NCBI GenBank assembly: GCA_964429805.1
Contig: CAYSDH010000035.1
Coordinates: forward strand, 1-31,510
DNA length: 31,510 nt
Direction: 5' to 3'
Origin: CAYSDH01 sp964429805
GTDB lineage: Bacteria > Bacteroidota > Bacteroidia > Flavobacteriales_D > JABDKJ01
Below the pieces are notes generated by a model that saw only the letters and a program-made list of their open reading frames with translations, had not been told where the DNA came from and searched no databases. The first letter of the stretch is position 1, and every line of letters begins with the position of its first letter. Shown piece after piece: positions 7,668 through 15,486 of this stretch. The translations under genes were made by a program, and so were the position numbers.

Positions 7668-8498
7668 ATGAGCAAGACAAAAGAGAAGAAGCTACTTTCT
7701 CAGCGGCATCCTTTGCTTTACTTTATTTCCATCTGGGAAAAGCGAATAAGGCGCAGCTTGACCTGGAGGTTTGATGGTAAAAGCTATTGCTCGTCTTTCT
7801 CGGACACCCCTCTGCCATTCAGAGTAAAGAAACATCAGTCTAAGCTGCTCAAAAAACTAGGAGACACTGACATGACCCTGCAGTACAATAAAATTGATAA
7901 TCTACGCATCGTAGTTGGCAAATTAAATGGACTAATCATCGAGCCTGGTGAGACATTTTCATTCTGCAAAATGGTTGGTTTACCCACCAAGAAAAAAGGC
8001 TACAAAGAAGGCATGGAATTGTCTTTTGGAAAACCCAGACCGGGAATAGGTGGTGGCATCTGCCAGAGCACCAACCTGCTGCATTGGTTGGCGCTGCACT
8101 CTCCCCTGACCATTAATGAGCGGCACCATCATAGTGTCGATCCTTTTCCTGATGATGGCAGAGTCTTGCCTTGGGCCAGCGGGGCGGCCGTGTTTTACAA
8201 TTACCTCGACTTTCAACTCAGCAATAACACTCCATGGACTTTTCAATTAAACCTCTGGCTCAGTGAACGACTGTTGGAGGGAGAAATTAGGGTGAGCGAA
8301 GAGTTAGAATTCGCCTATCATGTCAAGGAGAAAAACCACCGCTTTATTGAAAAAAACGGGAGCTATTTTAGAAGCAATGAAATATGGCGTAATAAAATTT
8401 TGAAGTTCAAAAGTGGCGCCCTCGTACAAGAAGAGCTGATTGCCAAGAACTATGGCAAAGTCATGTATCAGCCCGTCATAGAGTCAGGTGCTGATTAA
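7668..8498 (+). CDS. VanW family protein
   Basis: 276 residues with no signal peptide or TM helix. The VanW core occupies about residues 60-200: PGETFSFCKMVG, KKGYKEG, then the signature GIGGGICQSTNLLHWLAL, INERHHHSVD and WASGAAVFYNYLDFQLSN. VanW was named from a glycopeptide-resistance cluster, but most members are far from vanHAX genes, and no van gene is present here, so the name says nothing about resistance. The fold around GGGICQ and the ERHxH motif suggests a transpeptidase- or hydrolase-like envelope role in the literature, without a settled reaction. A glycosyltransferase gene follows after a 188-base gap with its own promoter-like box. Confidence 0.85.
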   Translation: MSKTKEKKLLSQRHPLLYFISIWEKRIRRSLTWRFDGKSYCSSFSDTPLPFRVKKHQSKLLKKLGDTDMTLQYNKIDNLRIVVGKLNGLIIEPGETFSFCKMVGLPTKKKGYKEGMELSFGKPRPGIGGGICQSTNLLHWLALHSPLTINERHHHSVDPFPDDGRVLPWASGAAVFYNYLDFQLSNNTPWTFQLNLWLSERLLEGEIRVSEELEFAYHVKEKNHRFIEKNGSYFRSNEIWRNKILKFKSGALVQEELIAKNYGKVMYQPVIESGAD

Positions 8499-8608
8499 TT
8501 CTCCTTCAATCTGAATAGAAAAATGCTCGTGATTGGCTGAGTAAATTCTGCCACTTGGCTTATCATACCTGTGCTCAGGCGGTGGACGCATAATCGATAT
8601 CCTTTTAA

Positions 8609-8616
8609 TAGATTTG
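8609..8616 (+). promoter_or_regulatory. Bacteroidota -7 promoter box TAGATTTG
   Basis: TAGATTTG is an exact TAnnTTTG match in the gap between vanW and the glycosyltransferase, about 70 bases before the GTG start. No TTG is found 19-20 bases upstream; the closest triplet is TGG. A candidate promoter for the glycosyltransferase-kptA-TfoX-like run. Confidence 0.4.
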
Positions 8617-8686
8617 ACGCGTGCAGGCCCGCTGTTTTTCAAAGTTGAATATCAATGAATAGGTCTGTAATCAGAACAAGAAACCG

Positions 8687-9892
8687 GTGGCTGAACGAGT
8701 TGCGAAAAGCAAGAATATTGGAGTAGTTGTAGACAACGCTTTTGATGCTGACATACGAGTTCAGAAAGAAGTTAGGCTGCTTATAGAGGAAGGTCACCAG
8801 GTGTTTGTCCTTTGTTTTGGTTTTGATGATGAGGAGTATGCGAGTCGCAGTGACTGCACCATCGATCGTATTTCGATATCACGCAAAAAGAAGAATGCGC
8901 TGTTTTTCTTCAGCAACACTCTCCCACTTTACGAGCGCCAATGGCAGAAAAGCATCGCCCGATTTGTAAGCGCTCATGCCATCGACATCTTACATGTGCA
9001 TGACTTGTATATGTCAAAAGCGGCACATCGCGGCATTAAAAATTCTGGTCGTCACATTCCCTTTATCCTAGACCTACACGAGAACTATCCGCATGCGGTG
9101 ATGTCGTATAACTGGACCAAAGGATTTTTAAGAAGTCTGATCTCGAGGCCTGAGGCATGGTTCAGAAAAGAGGGGGAATACTTGTCTTATCCCTCAAAAA
9201 TAATTGTGCTGTCAGACAGCTTTGCTCGAGACCTTATGAGTCGATACTCCTTCTTGAAAGCAGAGAATATGGTGGCTTTTCCAAATGTGATTGACCTCCG
9301 AAAATTTGAGCAGTTTTTGGTCGATACATCAGTGCAGAAATCAGACAAAGTCACACTAATGTATTTTGGAGCTGTGGCTGAAAGACGAGGCATTTTTGAA
9401 ACACTAAACGTTTTTAAAAAGGCCCTCAACGAAGAACTAGACGTGGACCTCATGATTATCGGCCCAGTTGATAAGGCTGACCAAGAGCGCTTTGACCATG
9501 AGGCGGCAGACTTGATACATGACGGCCACCTGAAGCACGTCTCCTGGATAGGCATCAACGAGCTGCTGACCTATATGCACATCAGTGACGTGCTGCTTTC
9601 GCCACTTGTGAAAAACCCCCAGCACGAGTCTGGTGTAGCCAATAAAATATTTCAATACATGTTTGGCAAAAAGCCCATTCTGGCGTCAGATTGTGGTCCT
9701 CAAAAAGAACTCATCGAGCAGTTTGACTGTGGACTGGTCTATGCAAATGCCGATGAGTTTTATTCCAGTCTGAAAAAACTGGCACTTGATGAGGCACTGA
9801 GAAAGAGAATGGGAGAAAATGGATACAAGGCCTTGTATGCCAATTATGACAACGAAGCACACAAGCAGAAGTTACTGCACCTGTATGATTGA
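8687..9892 (+). CDS. Glycosyltransferase, GT4-like (GT-B fold)
   Basis: 401 residues from GTG 8687; the ATG upstream at 8655 is in another frame. The N-terminal Rossmann half (about 10-190) contains DADIRVQKEVRLLIEEGHQV, DILHVHDLYMSKAA and LDLHENYPH, all typical of nucleotide-sugar glycosyltransferases acting at the inner face of the membrane. The C-terminal half (about 215-390) has TLMYFGAVAERRGIFETLNV, a nucleotide-binding turn, and SGVANKIFQYMFGKKPILAS, where the usual E-x7-E motif is relaxed. The closest recalled relatives assemble surface or capsular polysaccharides. No other polysaccharide genes are near, so the acceptor is unknown. Only 13 bases separate it from kptA. Confidence 0.82.
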   Translation: MAERVAKSKNIGVVVDNAFDADIRVQKEVRLLIEEGHQVFVLCFGFDDEEYASRSDCTIDRISISRKKKNALFFFSNTLPLYERQWQKSIARFVSAHAIDILHVHDLYMSKAAHRGIKNSGRHIPFILDLHENYPHAVMSYNWTKGFLRSLISRPEAWFRKEGEYLSYPSKIIVLSDSFARDLMSRYSFLKAENMVAFPNVIDLRKFEQFLVDTSVQKSDKVTLMYFGAVAERRGIFETLNVFKKALNEELDVDLMIIGPVDKADQERFDHEAADLIHDGHLKHVSWIGINELLTYMHISDVLLSPLVKNPQHESGVANKIFQYMFGKKPILASDCGPQKELIEQFDCGLVYANADEFYSSLKKLALDEALRKRMGENGYKALYANYDNEAHKQKLLHLYD

Positions 9893-9905
9893 TTGTGGAT
9901 GAATC

Positions 9906-10475
9906 ATGATTAGCGAAAAGAGAAACAAACGCATCAGCAAGTTTTTAAGCCTCGTGCTGAGACATGAGCCCGAAAAGATAGGACTCGACCTTGACGAGGC
10001 TGGATGGGCCAATGTCAAAGAACTGATTCGCAAGTGCAATACCCGTGACTTTAAGCTGACTAACGAGATACTTGAGGAAGTGGTCAGAACGAACGCTAAG
10101 AAACGTTTTGCGTTGAGCGAAGACGGGCAGAAGATTCGCGCCAATCAAGGACACACTTTCGACATCAGTCATGGCTATGAGCCAAAGCAAGCGCCACGCA
10201 CGCTTTATCACGGAAGCGCCACGAAAAACATGACTAGTATTTTGGCAGAAGGAATTGATAAGCGCCTGCGGCATCATGTGCACTTAAGCGAAGATCTGAG
10301 TACGGCTATAGCTGTTGGAAAAAGACATGGTACACCTGTAGTGTTTGTGATAGACTCAGCAACTATGATGGATGAATGCTACCTCTTCTATCAGTCTGAT
10401 AATAATGTATGGCTCACAGAATCTGTGCCGGCCAAGTATCTTCGTGTGCTCGATTCAACTAATTCTGAAGAATAA
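9906..10475 (+). CDS. kptA: KptA/Tpt1 RNA 2'-phosphotransferase
   Basis: 189 residues, the usual length. The four catalytic-pocket residues of the family are present: Arg19-His20 in LVLRHEP, Arg78 in KIRANQGH, and Arg122 in RLRHHVHLSED. The N-terminal winged-helix lobe (1-80) and the C-terminal ADP-ribosyltransferase-like lobe (95-185) are both complete. The enzyme transfers an internal 2'-phosphate of RNA to NAD+, giving ADP-ribose 1''-2''-cyclic phosphate. In yeast this finishes tRNA splicing. In bacteria no splicing pathway leaves a 2'-phosphate, so the physiological substrate is unclear; RNA repair or removal of other 2'-phosphates have been suggested. It lies between a glycosyltransferase (13 bases) and a TfoX-like protein (11 bases), probably in one transcript. 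No RNA ligase is nearby. Confidence 0.92.
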   Translation: MISEKRNKRISKFLSLVLRHEPEKIGLDLDEAGWANVKELIRKCNTRDFKLTNEILEEVVRTNAKKRFALSEDGQKIRANQGHTFDISHGYEPKQAPRTLYHGSATKNMTSILAEGIDKRLRHHVHLSEDLSTAIAVGKRHGTPVVFVIDSATMMDECYLFYQSDNNVWLTESVPAKYLRVLDSTNSEE

Positions 10476-10486
10476 AACATTGAGGT

Positions 10487-10792
10487 ATGTCTAAGGAAGA
10501 AGCATTTTTTCAATCAACAGGTGAGCAAATAAATCAGGCGGAATTTGGATCACTTTTTGGCAAACCATGCTTTAAGATTTCCAGCAAAGCGTTTGTCTGT
10601 TTCTTTCAAAATGCCATGGTGTTTAAACTTACTGGCGATACACATGGCGAGGCACTATCGCTGGATGGCTCTCAACTATTTGACCCTTCAGGAAAAAAAC
10701 GACCAATGAAAGAATGGGTTCAGGTTGAGTTTGCGCATAAGGACCGATGGCTTTCGTTCGCGGAGAGTGCTGCGGAATATGTAGGAGGCTAA
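10487..10792 (+). CDS. Small TfoX-N / YjbR-like protein
   Basis: 101 residues, soluble. FGKPCFKISSKAFVCFF, AMVFKLTGD, LFDPSGKKRPMKEWVQV and the closing W-x-x-FAESAAEYV follow a pattern common in small bacterial proteins annotated as hypothetical or TfoX-N-like. The fold is probably alpha/beta. TfoX proteins regulate competence in some Proteobacteria, but these short relatives have no known job and should not be called competence factors. It begins 11 bases after kptA and may share its transcript. Confidence 0.65.
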   Translation: MSKEEAFFQSTGEQINQAEFGSLFGKPCFKISSKAFVCFFQNAMVFKLTGDTHGEALSLDGSQLFDPSGKKRPMKEWVQVEFAHKDRWLSFAESAAEYVGG

Positions 10793-10833
10793 GTGCCGAC
10801 AGTTTAAAGACCTTTAGCGCTAAGCCGCAATTC

Positions 10834-11121
10834 TCATAAATCAAGATATCCTTTTATCGCCTCTACATAGGCCTCAAAAGCCTTGCGACCTTTGGCAGTC
10901 ACTTTTAGGTTTGTCTTTGGATAGTTCCTCTCAAAACTTTTGAGCACTTCAATATAACCTGCTTCGCTCAGCTTCTTTATGGAGTGACTTAAGTTACCTT
11001 GTGTGGCTCCAGTCACTTCTTTAAGATGATTAAAATCGGCAGTTTTCACTTTCATCAATACCGACACAATGGCCAGCTTTACTTGCGAATTAAGCAGATT
11101 GTCGAGCTTTTTGAATTCCAT
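10834..11121 (-). CDS. Winged-helix transcriptional regulator (HTH_34 / MarR-like)
   Basis: 95 residues from the ATG at 11121; the longer frame from 11214 has an unlikely Cys/His-rich leader overlapping the upstream gene. A single winged helix fills the protein: LNSQVKLAIVSVLMKV, then FNHLKEVTGATQGNLSHSIKKLSEAGYIEV (helix-turn-helix, two parts) and the wing KTNLKVTAKGRKAFEAYV. This compact type regulates a neighbouring membrane protein in many Bacteroidota. The start codon overlaps the stop of the upstream gene as TAATG, so the pair is translationally coupled. An inverted repeat over the likely promoter of the pair is a candidate operator. It carries no sensor domain. Confidence 0.82.
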   Translation of the reverse strand: MEFKKLDNLLNSQVKLAIVSVLMKVKTADFNHLKEVTGATQGNLSHSIKKLSEAGYIEVLKSFERNYPKTNLKVTAKGRKAFEAYVEAIKGYLDL

Positions 11122-11693
11122 TAAGTGGACTTTTTTAGAAGCACACCAGGAATTACAAAACCTACTATGATGGCTACTGCGCACAAGACCAGCGACTCCA
11201 CACCGTACGTCCAAAGGGCTAACACAGAGCAGACCAGCAAGGCGACTCCACCAATACTCATGGCCTTAAACTTTATAGTTAGTCCAGTAACCAGCGTACC
11301 GATACCAGACAAAAGCAAAATAGGCATGACAGGATTATTTTGATACTTAAAGCACATGACGATAACTATGATATAGGCTAGGCCGAGCACTATCCAAAGG
11401 TTCTTCATGAACAGGCTCAGATGACTTTGATATGGCTTCTTCTTCTCTTCTCTGTATCCATGCACAGAGCTAATTATTCCACCTCCAATCATGAGCGCAG
11501 GCCAAAGTATGTGTGGTTTGGCATCGTAGTGCATTTTAAGGAGTGTATAATGTATGAGGCATGTCACTGAGACAAGTATGCCCCAAAAGATGAAGTACCA
11601 GGCGTTCTCTTTGATGTTTTCTTTTGAGCCTTGTATGGCTTCTGTGATGATTTGTAAACTCTGTTGCGGGTCGGATATATTCTGCTCTGTCAT
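11121..11693 (-). CDS. Five-TM membrane protein paired with the regulator
   Basis: 190 residues. A soluble N-terminal segment (1-30) is followed by about five or six TM helices (32-50, 62-76, 95-115, 122-140, 144-160, 165-185). No catalytic motif is seen. Proteins of this size with the opening pattern ITEAIQGSKENIKENAWYFI recur next to HTH_34 regulators in Bacteroidota, and the pair probably works as a unit, possibly with the membrane protein sensing or sequestering the regulator. The function is not known. The gene diverges from paaG across 91 bases. Confidence 0.65.
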   Translation of the reverse strand: MTEQNISDPQQSLQIITEAIQGSKENIKENAWYFIFWGILVSVTCLIHYTLLKMHYDAKPHILWPALMIGGGIISSVHGYREEKKKPYQSHLSLFMKNLWIVLGLAYIIVIVMCFKYQNNPVMPILLLSGIGTLVTGLTIKFKAMSIGGVALLVCSVLALWTYGVESLVLCAVAIIVGFVIPGVLLKKST

Positions 11694-11721
11694 AAAAGCA
11701 ATTCTGTTAACTACATTGCAA

Positions 11722-11744
11722 TTGTAATCTAGTTTGCATTACAA
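11722..11744. promoter_or_regulatory. Inverted repeat TTGTAAT-N9-ATTACAA, candidate operator
   Basis: TTGTAAT (11722-11728) and ATTACAA (11738-11744) are exact reverse complements in the 91-base divergent gap. On the minus strand the right arm overlaps TAGGTTTG (11749 to 11742), an exact TAnnTTTG box oriented toward the membrane protein/regulator pair. A winged-helix dimer bound here would cover that promoter and could also affect paaG. Confidence 0.45.
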
Positions 11745-11749
11745 ACCTA
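11742..11749 (-). promoter_or_regulatory. -7 promoter box TAGGTTTG for the regulator pair
   Basis: Read on the minus strand this is an exact TAnnTTTG match about 50 bases before the ATG at 11693. No clear -33 TTG is visible upstream. It overlaps the inverted repeat described separately. Confidence 0.4.
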
Positions 11750-11784
11750 ATTTATTAGACCTGATATTTTATCTTCACGCTCCT

Positions 11785-12558
11785 ATGGACTCAATCAAAT
11801 TTGAAAAATTAAATGGTGTAGGTCACATCACTCTCAACAGGCCCGATGTACTCAACAGCTTTACCATACCGATGGGCAAAGAAATGAGAGCAGCTCTAGA
11901 AGCGTGCCGAGATGATAGCACAGTACGCGCCATATACATCACTGCCGTAGGAAGAGGATTTTGCGCAGGGCAAGACCTGGTAGAGGCCACAGCCGATGAC
12001 GGGCCGGGCATTGAGACCATTGTCACCGAAACGTATAACCCCATAGTCACACTCATAAGGGAAATAGAGAAGCCCGTAATCTGCGGTGTAAATGGCGTAG
12101 CTGCGGGTGCCGGAGCCAACATTGCATTAGCCTGCGACATGACGTTTGCCGTGCGCTCAGCTAGTTTCATTCAGTCCTTTAGCAACATAGGTCTAATACC
12201 TGACAGTGGCGGAACGTTTACCCTACCTCGATTAATAGGTATGCAGCGCGCCACAGCCTTGATGTTTCAAGCAGAAAAAATCAAAGCGCCAGAAGCGGAA
12301 GCCATGGGCATGATATACAAGTGTGTGGAAGATGACGGACTGCACGTGGCTGTGGAGCTTGCAGAATCACTCGCATCACGACCAACCAGAGGCTTTGGAC
12401 TAACCAAAAAAGCGCTGAATGCTTCGTTTAGTAATGACTTTTCTGCGCAGTTAGAATTAGAGAAAAAACTGCAAGCAGAAGCGGCAAACACAGCCGACCA
12501 TAATGAAGGAGTTTCTGCCTTTTTGGAAAAAAGAATCCCTGAATTTAAAGGGTCATGA
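11785..12558 (+). CDS. paaG: Enoyl-CoA hydratase/isomerase, PaaG-like
   Basis: 257 residues from ATG 11785; the frame continues upstream to 11734 but that extension (MHYKPNLLDLIFYLHAP) is not family-like. It is a crotonase fold with the oxyanion-hole stretches GRGFCAGQDL and VNGVAAGAGANIALACD. The conserved FSNIGLIPDSGGTFTLPRL contains Asp140, the position of the catalytic Asp of PaaG, and lacks the Glu pair of true hydratases. PaaG isomerises ring-1,2-epoxyphenylacetyl-CoA to an oxepin in aerobic phenylacetate breakdown. The next genes are paaI and paaJ, which strongly supports this assignment. The 4-base ATGA overlap with paaI shows coupled translation. A more general enoyl-CoA hydratase role remains possible. 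Confidence 0.85.
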   Translation: MDSIKFEKLNGVGHITLNRPDVLNSFTIPMGKEMRAALEACRDDSTVRAIYITAVGRGFCAGQDLVEATADDGPGIETIVTETYNPIVTLIREIEKPVICGVNGVAAGAGANIALACDMTFAVRSASFIQSFSNIGLIPDSGGTFTLPRLIGMQRATALMFQAEKIKAPEAEAMGMIYKCVEDDGLHVAVELAESLASRPTRGFGLTKKALNASFSNDFSAQLELEKKLQAEAANTADHNEGVSAFLEKRIPEFKGS

Positions 12559-12968
12559 AGAAGTCAGAGGCCATAGTAGGCCGCATGTTTGACCATGATG
12601 CATTCAGCCAGTGGCTGGGCATAGAGCGCGTGTCTGTGTCTGAAGGAAGCTGCGAGTTACGCATGACGGTGAGACCAGAAATGTGCAATGGTTTTGAGGT
12701 CTTGCACGGTGGCATCAGTTATTCGTTGGCCGACAGTGCGCTTGCCTTTGCGAGTAATAGTCATGGCCGCAAATCAATGTCTATCGACACCAGTATATCT
12801 CATATCGCTACTGGCAAAAGTGGTGACATACTTACTGCCATAGCTAGAGAAGACAGTCTAAAAAACAGAATAGCCATCTACACCGTTGAAGTGACAAATC
12901 AGCGAAGTGAACTGGTGGCACTTTTTAAAGGCACAGTCTATCGCTCAGAAAAAGAGTGGGATGTGTGA
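12555..12968 (+). CDS. paaI: PaaI-type hotdog thioesterase
   Basis: 137 residues, normal for the family. The hotdog core shows MCNGFEVLHGGISYSLADSA, with the conserved HGG and the catalytic Asp of the central helix, then SIDTSISHIATGKSGDILTA and a closing strand VALFKGTVYR. PaaI hydrolyses CoA thioesters of phenylacetate-pathway intermediates and is thought to rescue CoA when ring cleavage stalls. It overlaps the paaG stop by ATGA and precedes paaJ by 88 bases. Confidence 0.9.
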   Translation: MKKSEAIVGRMFDHDAFSQWLGIERVSVSEGSCELRMTVRPEMCNGFEVLHGGISYSLADSALAFASNSHGRKSMSIDTSISHIATGKSGDILTAIAREDSLKNRIAIYTVEVTNQRSELVALFKGTVYRSEKEWDV

Positions 12969-13056
12969 GTCAACAAAATTTAGGTGCATGTCTCTGTGAT
13001 AGGCACATATTGAAATTCAAGCGTGATTACTTGAACACAACATTGAAAACAAGAAG

Positions 13057-14259
13057 ATGAGTTACATAATTGACGGTATTAGAACAGCGATAGGAAACTT
13101 TACTGGAAGTCTCGCGACTACGAGAGTAGATGATCTGGGCGCTTTGGTAATCAAAGAGCTCATGGACAGAAATAAAAGTGTACCCAAAGAGGCGATTGAT
13201 GATGTGATAATGGGTTGTGCCAATCAGGCTGGAGAAGACAATCGGAATGTGGCGCGGATGTCATCGCTCTTGGCTGGGCTCCCCTACTCTGTGCCTGGAG
13301 AGACTGTAAATAGACTGTGTAGTTCGGGTATGAGTTCAGCCATACATGCGCATCGTGCCATTGCGGCCGGTGATGGTCATGTCTTTGTAACTGGTGGCAT
13401 GGAGAACATGAGTCGCGGACCGTGGGTGATTTCTAAAGTATCAAAAGCCTTTGGTCGAGATGCGGCCATGCACGATTCGAGTTTTGGTTGGCGGTTTGTA
13501 AATCCAGCTTTGCATGAAGTCTATGGTACAGATGGCATGGGTGTTACTGCAGAAAACCTGGTTGAGAAATACGGCATATCTAGAGAAGACCAAGATGCCT
13601 TTTCATATTGGTCGCAAATGAAAGCCACAAAGGCCCGTGAATCAGGAAGACTCGCAAAGGAAATAGTTGAGGTGAGCATACCGAAACGAAAAAAAGACTC
13701 TATCATCTTTTCTGAAGATGAGTTTATCAGACCGACAACAACTCCTGAAGTGCTCGCCAAATTGCGTCCAGCGTTTAAGAAGGAAGGTGGCTCTGTAACG
13801 GCTGGAAATGCCTCTGGTCTCAATGATGGTGCAGCCGCTTTGATGATTGCAAGTAAAGAGGCTGTAGACCAATACGGTCTCTTGCCACTGGCGCGCATAG
13901 TCAGTTCGGGTGTGGTTGGGGTTGAGCCGCGCATTATGGGAATAGGTCCGGTGAAGGCGTCTCAGTTGGCGTTAAAGAAAGCTGGATTGAGCTTAGACGA
14001 TATGGACATCATCGAACTTAATGAGGCATTTGCTGCGCAGGCTTTGGCATGCACCAGAGAGCTAGGACTTAAGGATGACGATCCACGAATAAATCCAAAT
14101 GGTGGTTCGATTGCCATCGGTCATCCGCTGGGGATGACTGGAGCGCGGTTACTTTTATCTGCGGCACTCGAGCTCAAAGAGCAAAACAAGAAGTATGCGT
14201 TGGTGACTATGTGTGTGGGTGTTGGTCAAGGTTATGCCACCATTATTGAGGCCTGCTGA
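13057..14259 (+). CDS. paaJ: Acetyl-CoA acyltransferase (thiolase), PaaJ/PcaF-like
   Basis: 400 residues. The thiolase catalytic set is complete: nucleophile Cys88 in NRLCSSGMSS, His356 in IAIGHPLGMTGARLL, and Cys386 in TMCVGVGQG. The N-terminus (DGIRTAIGNFTGSLATTRVDDLGA) and GGMENMSRGPWV resemble beta-ketoadipyl-CoA/3-oxo-5,6-didehydrosuberyl-CoA thiolases rather than fatty-acid thiolases. PaaJ performs the thiolytic steps of phenylacetate breakdown to acetyl-CoA and succinyl-CoA. Its place after paaG and paaI supports that role. Its stop codon abuts the stop of the convergent paaY with no base between. Confidence 0.88.
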   Translation: MSYIIDGIRTAIGNFTGSLATTRVDDLGALVIKELMDRNKSVPKEAIDDVIMGCANQAGEDNRNVARMSSLLAGLPYSVPGETVNRLCSSGMSSAIHAHRAIAAGDGHVFVTGGMENMSRGPWVISKVSKAFGRDAAMHDSSFGWRFVNPALHEVYGTDGMGVTAENLVEKYGISREDQDAFSYWSQMKATKARESGRLAKEIVEVSIPKRKKDSIIFSEDEFIRPTTTPEVLAKLRPAFKKEGGSVTAGNASGLNDGAAALMIASKEAVDQYGLLPLARIVSSGVVGVEPRIMGIGPVKASQLALKKAGLSLDDMDIIELNEAFAAQALACTRELGLKDDDPRINPNGGSIAIGHPLGMTGARLLLSAALELKEQNKKYALVTMCVGVGQGYATIIEAC

Positions 14260-14853
14260 TTAGTCCTTTCGCTTGTTCCACGTTTTATAATCCATGCTAA
14301 TGGACTGCTGCCCCTCTGGTCTTTCGCGCAGTGGCTCGCACTCTTTTAGTGACTCATGAAGGTCAGTGGGCAATTGCTGATATAACGCGGTGCCTTTCGT
14401 CTTCCACGCTATGCGCTCTTCGGTCATTTCTTTAACCACTTTCGCAGGATTGCCAACGGCTATGCTGGCTTCAGGAATAATCATTCCGTCAGGCACAAAA
14501 GCTAATGCACCAACGAGGGCGTTCTTTCCTACTTCGGCATTGTCCATAATCACGGCATTCATGCCGATAAGACAATTCTCTCTCAGTGTAGCGCCATGTA
14601 TCACAGCACCATGTCCGACATGCGCTCCGCACTCCAGCAGAACTGTCGTTCCTGGAAACATGTGAATGGTGCAATTCTCTTGCACATTGCAGCCATCTTC
14701 GATGATAATCTCACCCCAGTCGCCACGTATGGCGGCTCCTGGGCCTATGTATACATCCTTACCGATGATGACATTTCCAGTCACAGCGGCCAGCGGGTGC
14801 ACATACGCTGACTCATGCACTACGGGTTTAAATCCTTTGAATTCGTATATCAA
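14260..14853 (-). CDS. paaY: PaaY-like hexapeptide-repeat protein (gamma-carbonic anhydrase family)
   Basis: 197 residues of left-handed beta-helix hexapeptide repeats (about 15-130), then a helical tail to about 180 that is characteristic of PaaY. His64, His78, His81 and His86 lie where gamma-carbonic anhydrases bind zinc (TIHMFPGT and GAHVGHGAVIHG). PaaY proteins are described as thioesterases or carbonic anhydrase relatives linked to phenylacetate clusters. The start is TTG at 14853, overlapping the upstream gene's stop as TTGA; the frame is closed by a stop a few codons further upstream, so no ATG is available. It converges on paaJ with zero spacing. Confidence 0.82.
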   Translation of the reverse strand: MIYEFKGFKPVVHESAYVHPLAAVTGNVIIGKDVYIGPGAAIRGDWGEIIIEDGCNVQENCTIHMFPGTTVLLECGAHVGHGAVIHGATLRENCLIGMNAVIMDNAEVGKNALVGALAFVPDGMIIPEASIAVGNPAKVVKEMTEERIAWKTKGTALYQQLPTDLHESLKECEPLRERPEGQQSISMDYKTWNKRKD

Positions 14854-15455
14854 GAGTTCTTGTATTTATCGTGTCTACCTTTTCCTTCGGCCATCATGTC
14901 AATGGCTTGTAACATTCTTCGTTCGCGCGTCTCTTCTTTCTTGGCTTCGACAATCCACTGCACGTAATCCTTTTTCTTAGAATAGGAGAAGCTCTCATAC
15001 GTGGCCAAGGCCTTTTTGTTTTTTTGAATACGCTTCATAAAGTAGTCTGGCACCACTAACTCTTTACGCGTTTTCTTATGGTCATATTTCAGTCCTTTTT
15101 CATTGACGAACATGGCCTCCTTGGCATATGCACTCAGTGTTTTGGCATCGACATCATCCATAGACTTATAGACTATGCTTCTTAATGCCTTGGTGTTTTC
15201 TTGGGCTTGACGGAGTACTTTTTTGGTGTCTTTGAGCATAGCCCCTTGATGAAACCACACCGCCACATGATGTTTAAAAGAGGCCACAGAACAGACTATT
15301 CCATGATGACTGTAGCATGGTGCTCCCCATTTGATTTCTTCACGCATCCCCTCTTTTCTCAGCACCTTAATTATTGTCTCACAGATAGGTCTGGACCAAT
15401 CGGCAGTTTTTTCTGCTAGGTACTGCTCGGCAGTCTCAATTTTCACTTTAGACAT
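14850..15455 (-). CDS. YdeI/OmpD-associated family protein with DUF1801 domain
   Basis: 201 residues from the ATG at 15455; the longer frame to 15479 begins with MRSHYIRF and is not needed. The N-terminal DUF1801 part (about 1-115) shows KWGAPCYSHHGIVCSVASFKHH and VAVWFHQGAML, and the C-terminal YdeI part (about 130-195) shows VVPDYFMKRIQKNKKALATY and the closing KKEETRERRMLQAIDMM. YdeI relatives have been linked to bacteriocin or peptide resistance in enterobacteria, but the family is broad and the role here is unknown. TACATTCG, one mismatch from TAnnTTTG, lies just before the start. The stop overlaps the TTG start of paaY. Confidence 0.82.
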   Translation of the reverse strand: MSKVKIETAEQYLAEKTADWSRPICETIIKVLRKEGMREEIKWGAPCYSHHGIVCSVASFKHHVAVWFHQGAMLKDTKKVLRQAQENTKALRSIVYKSMDDVDAKTLSAYAKEAMFVNEKGLKYDHKKTRKELVVPDYFMKRIQKNKKALATYESFSYSKKKDYVQWIVEAKKEETRERRMLQAIDMMAEGKGRHDKYKNS

Positions 15456-15486
15456 AAACCGAATGTAATGGCTTCTCAAGCCAATA

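Noticed and set aside
7668..8498. VanW as evidence for vancomycin resistance
   Set aside because: No vanHAX, vanRS or related gene is present, and VanW-family proteins are widespread outside resistance clusters.
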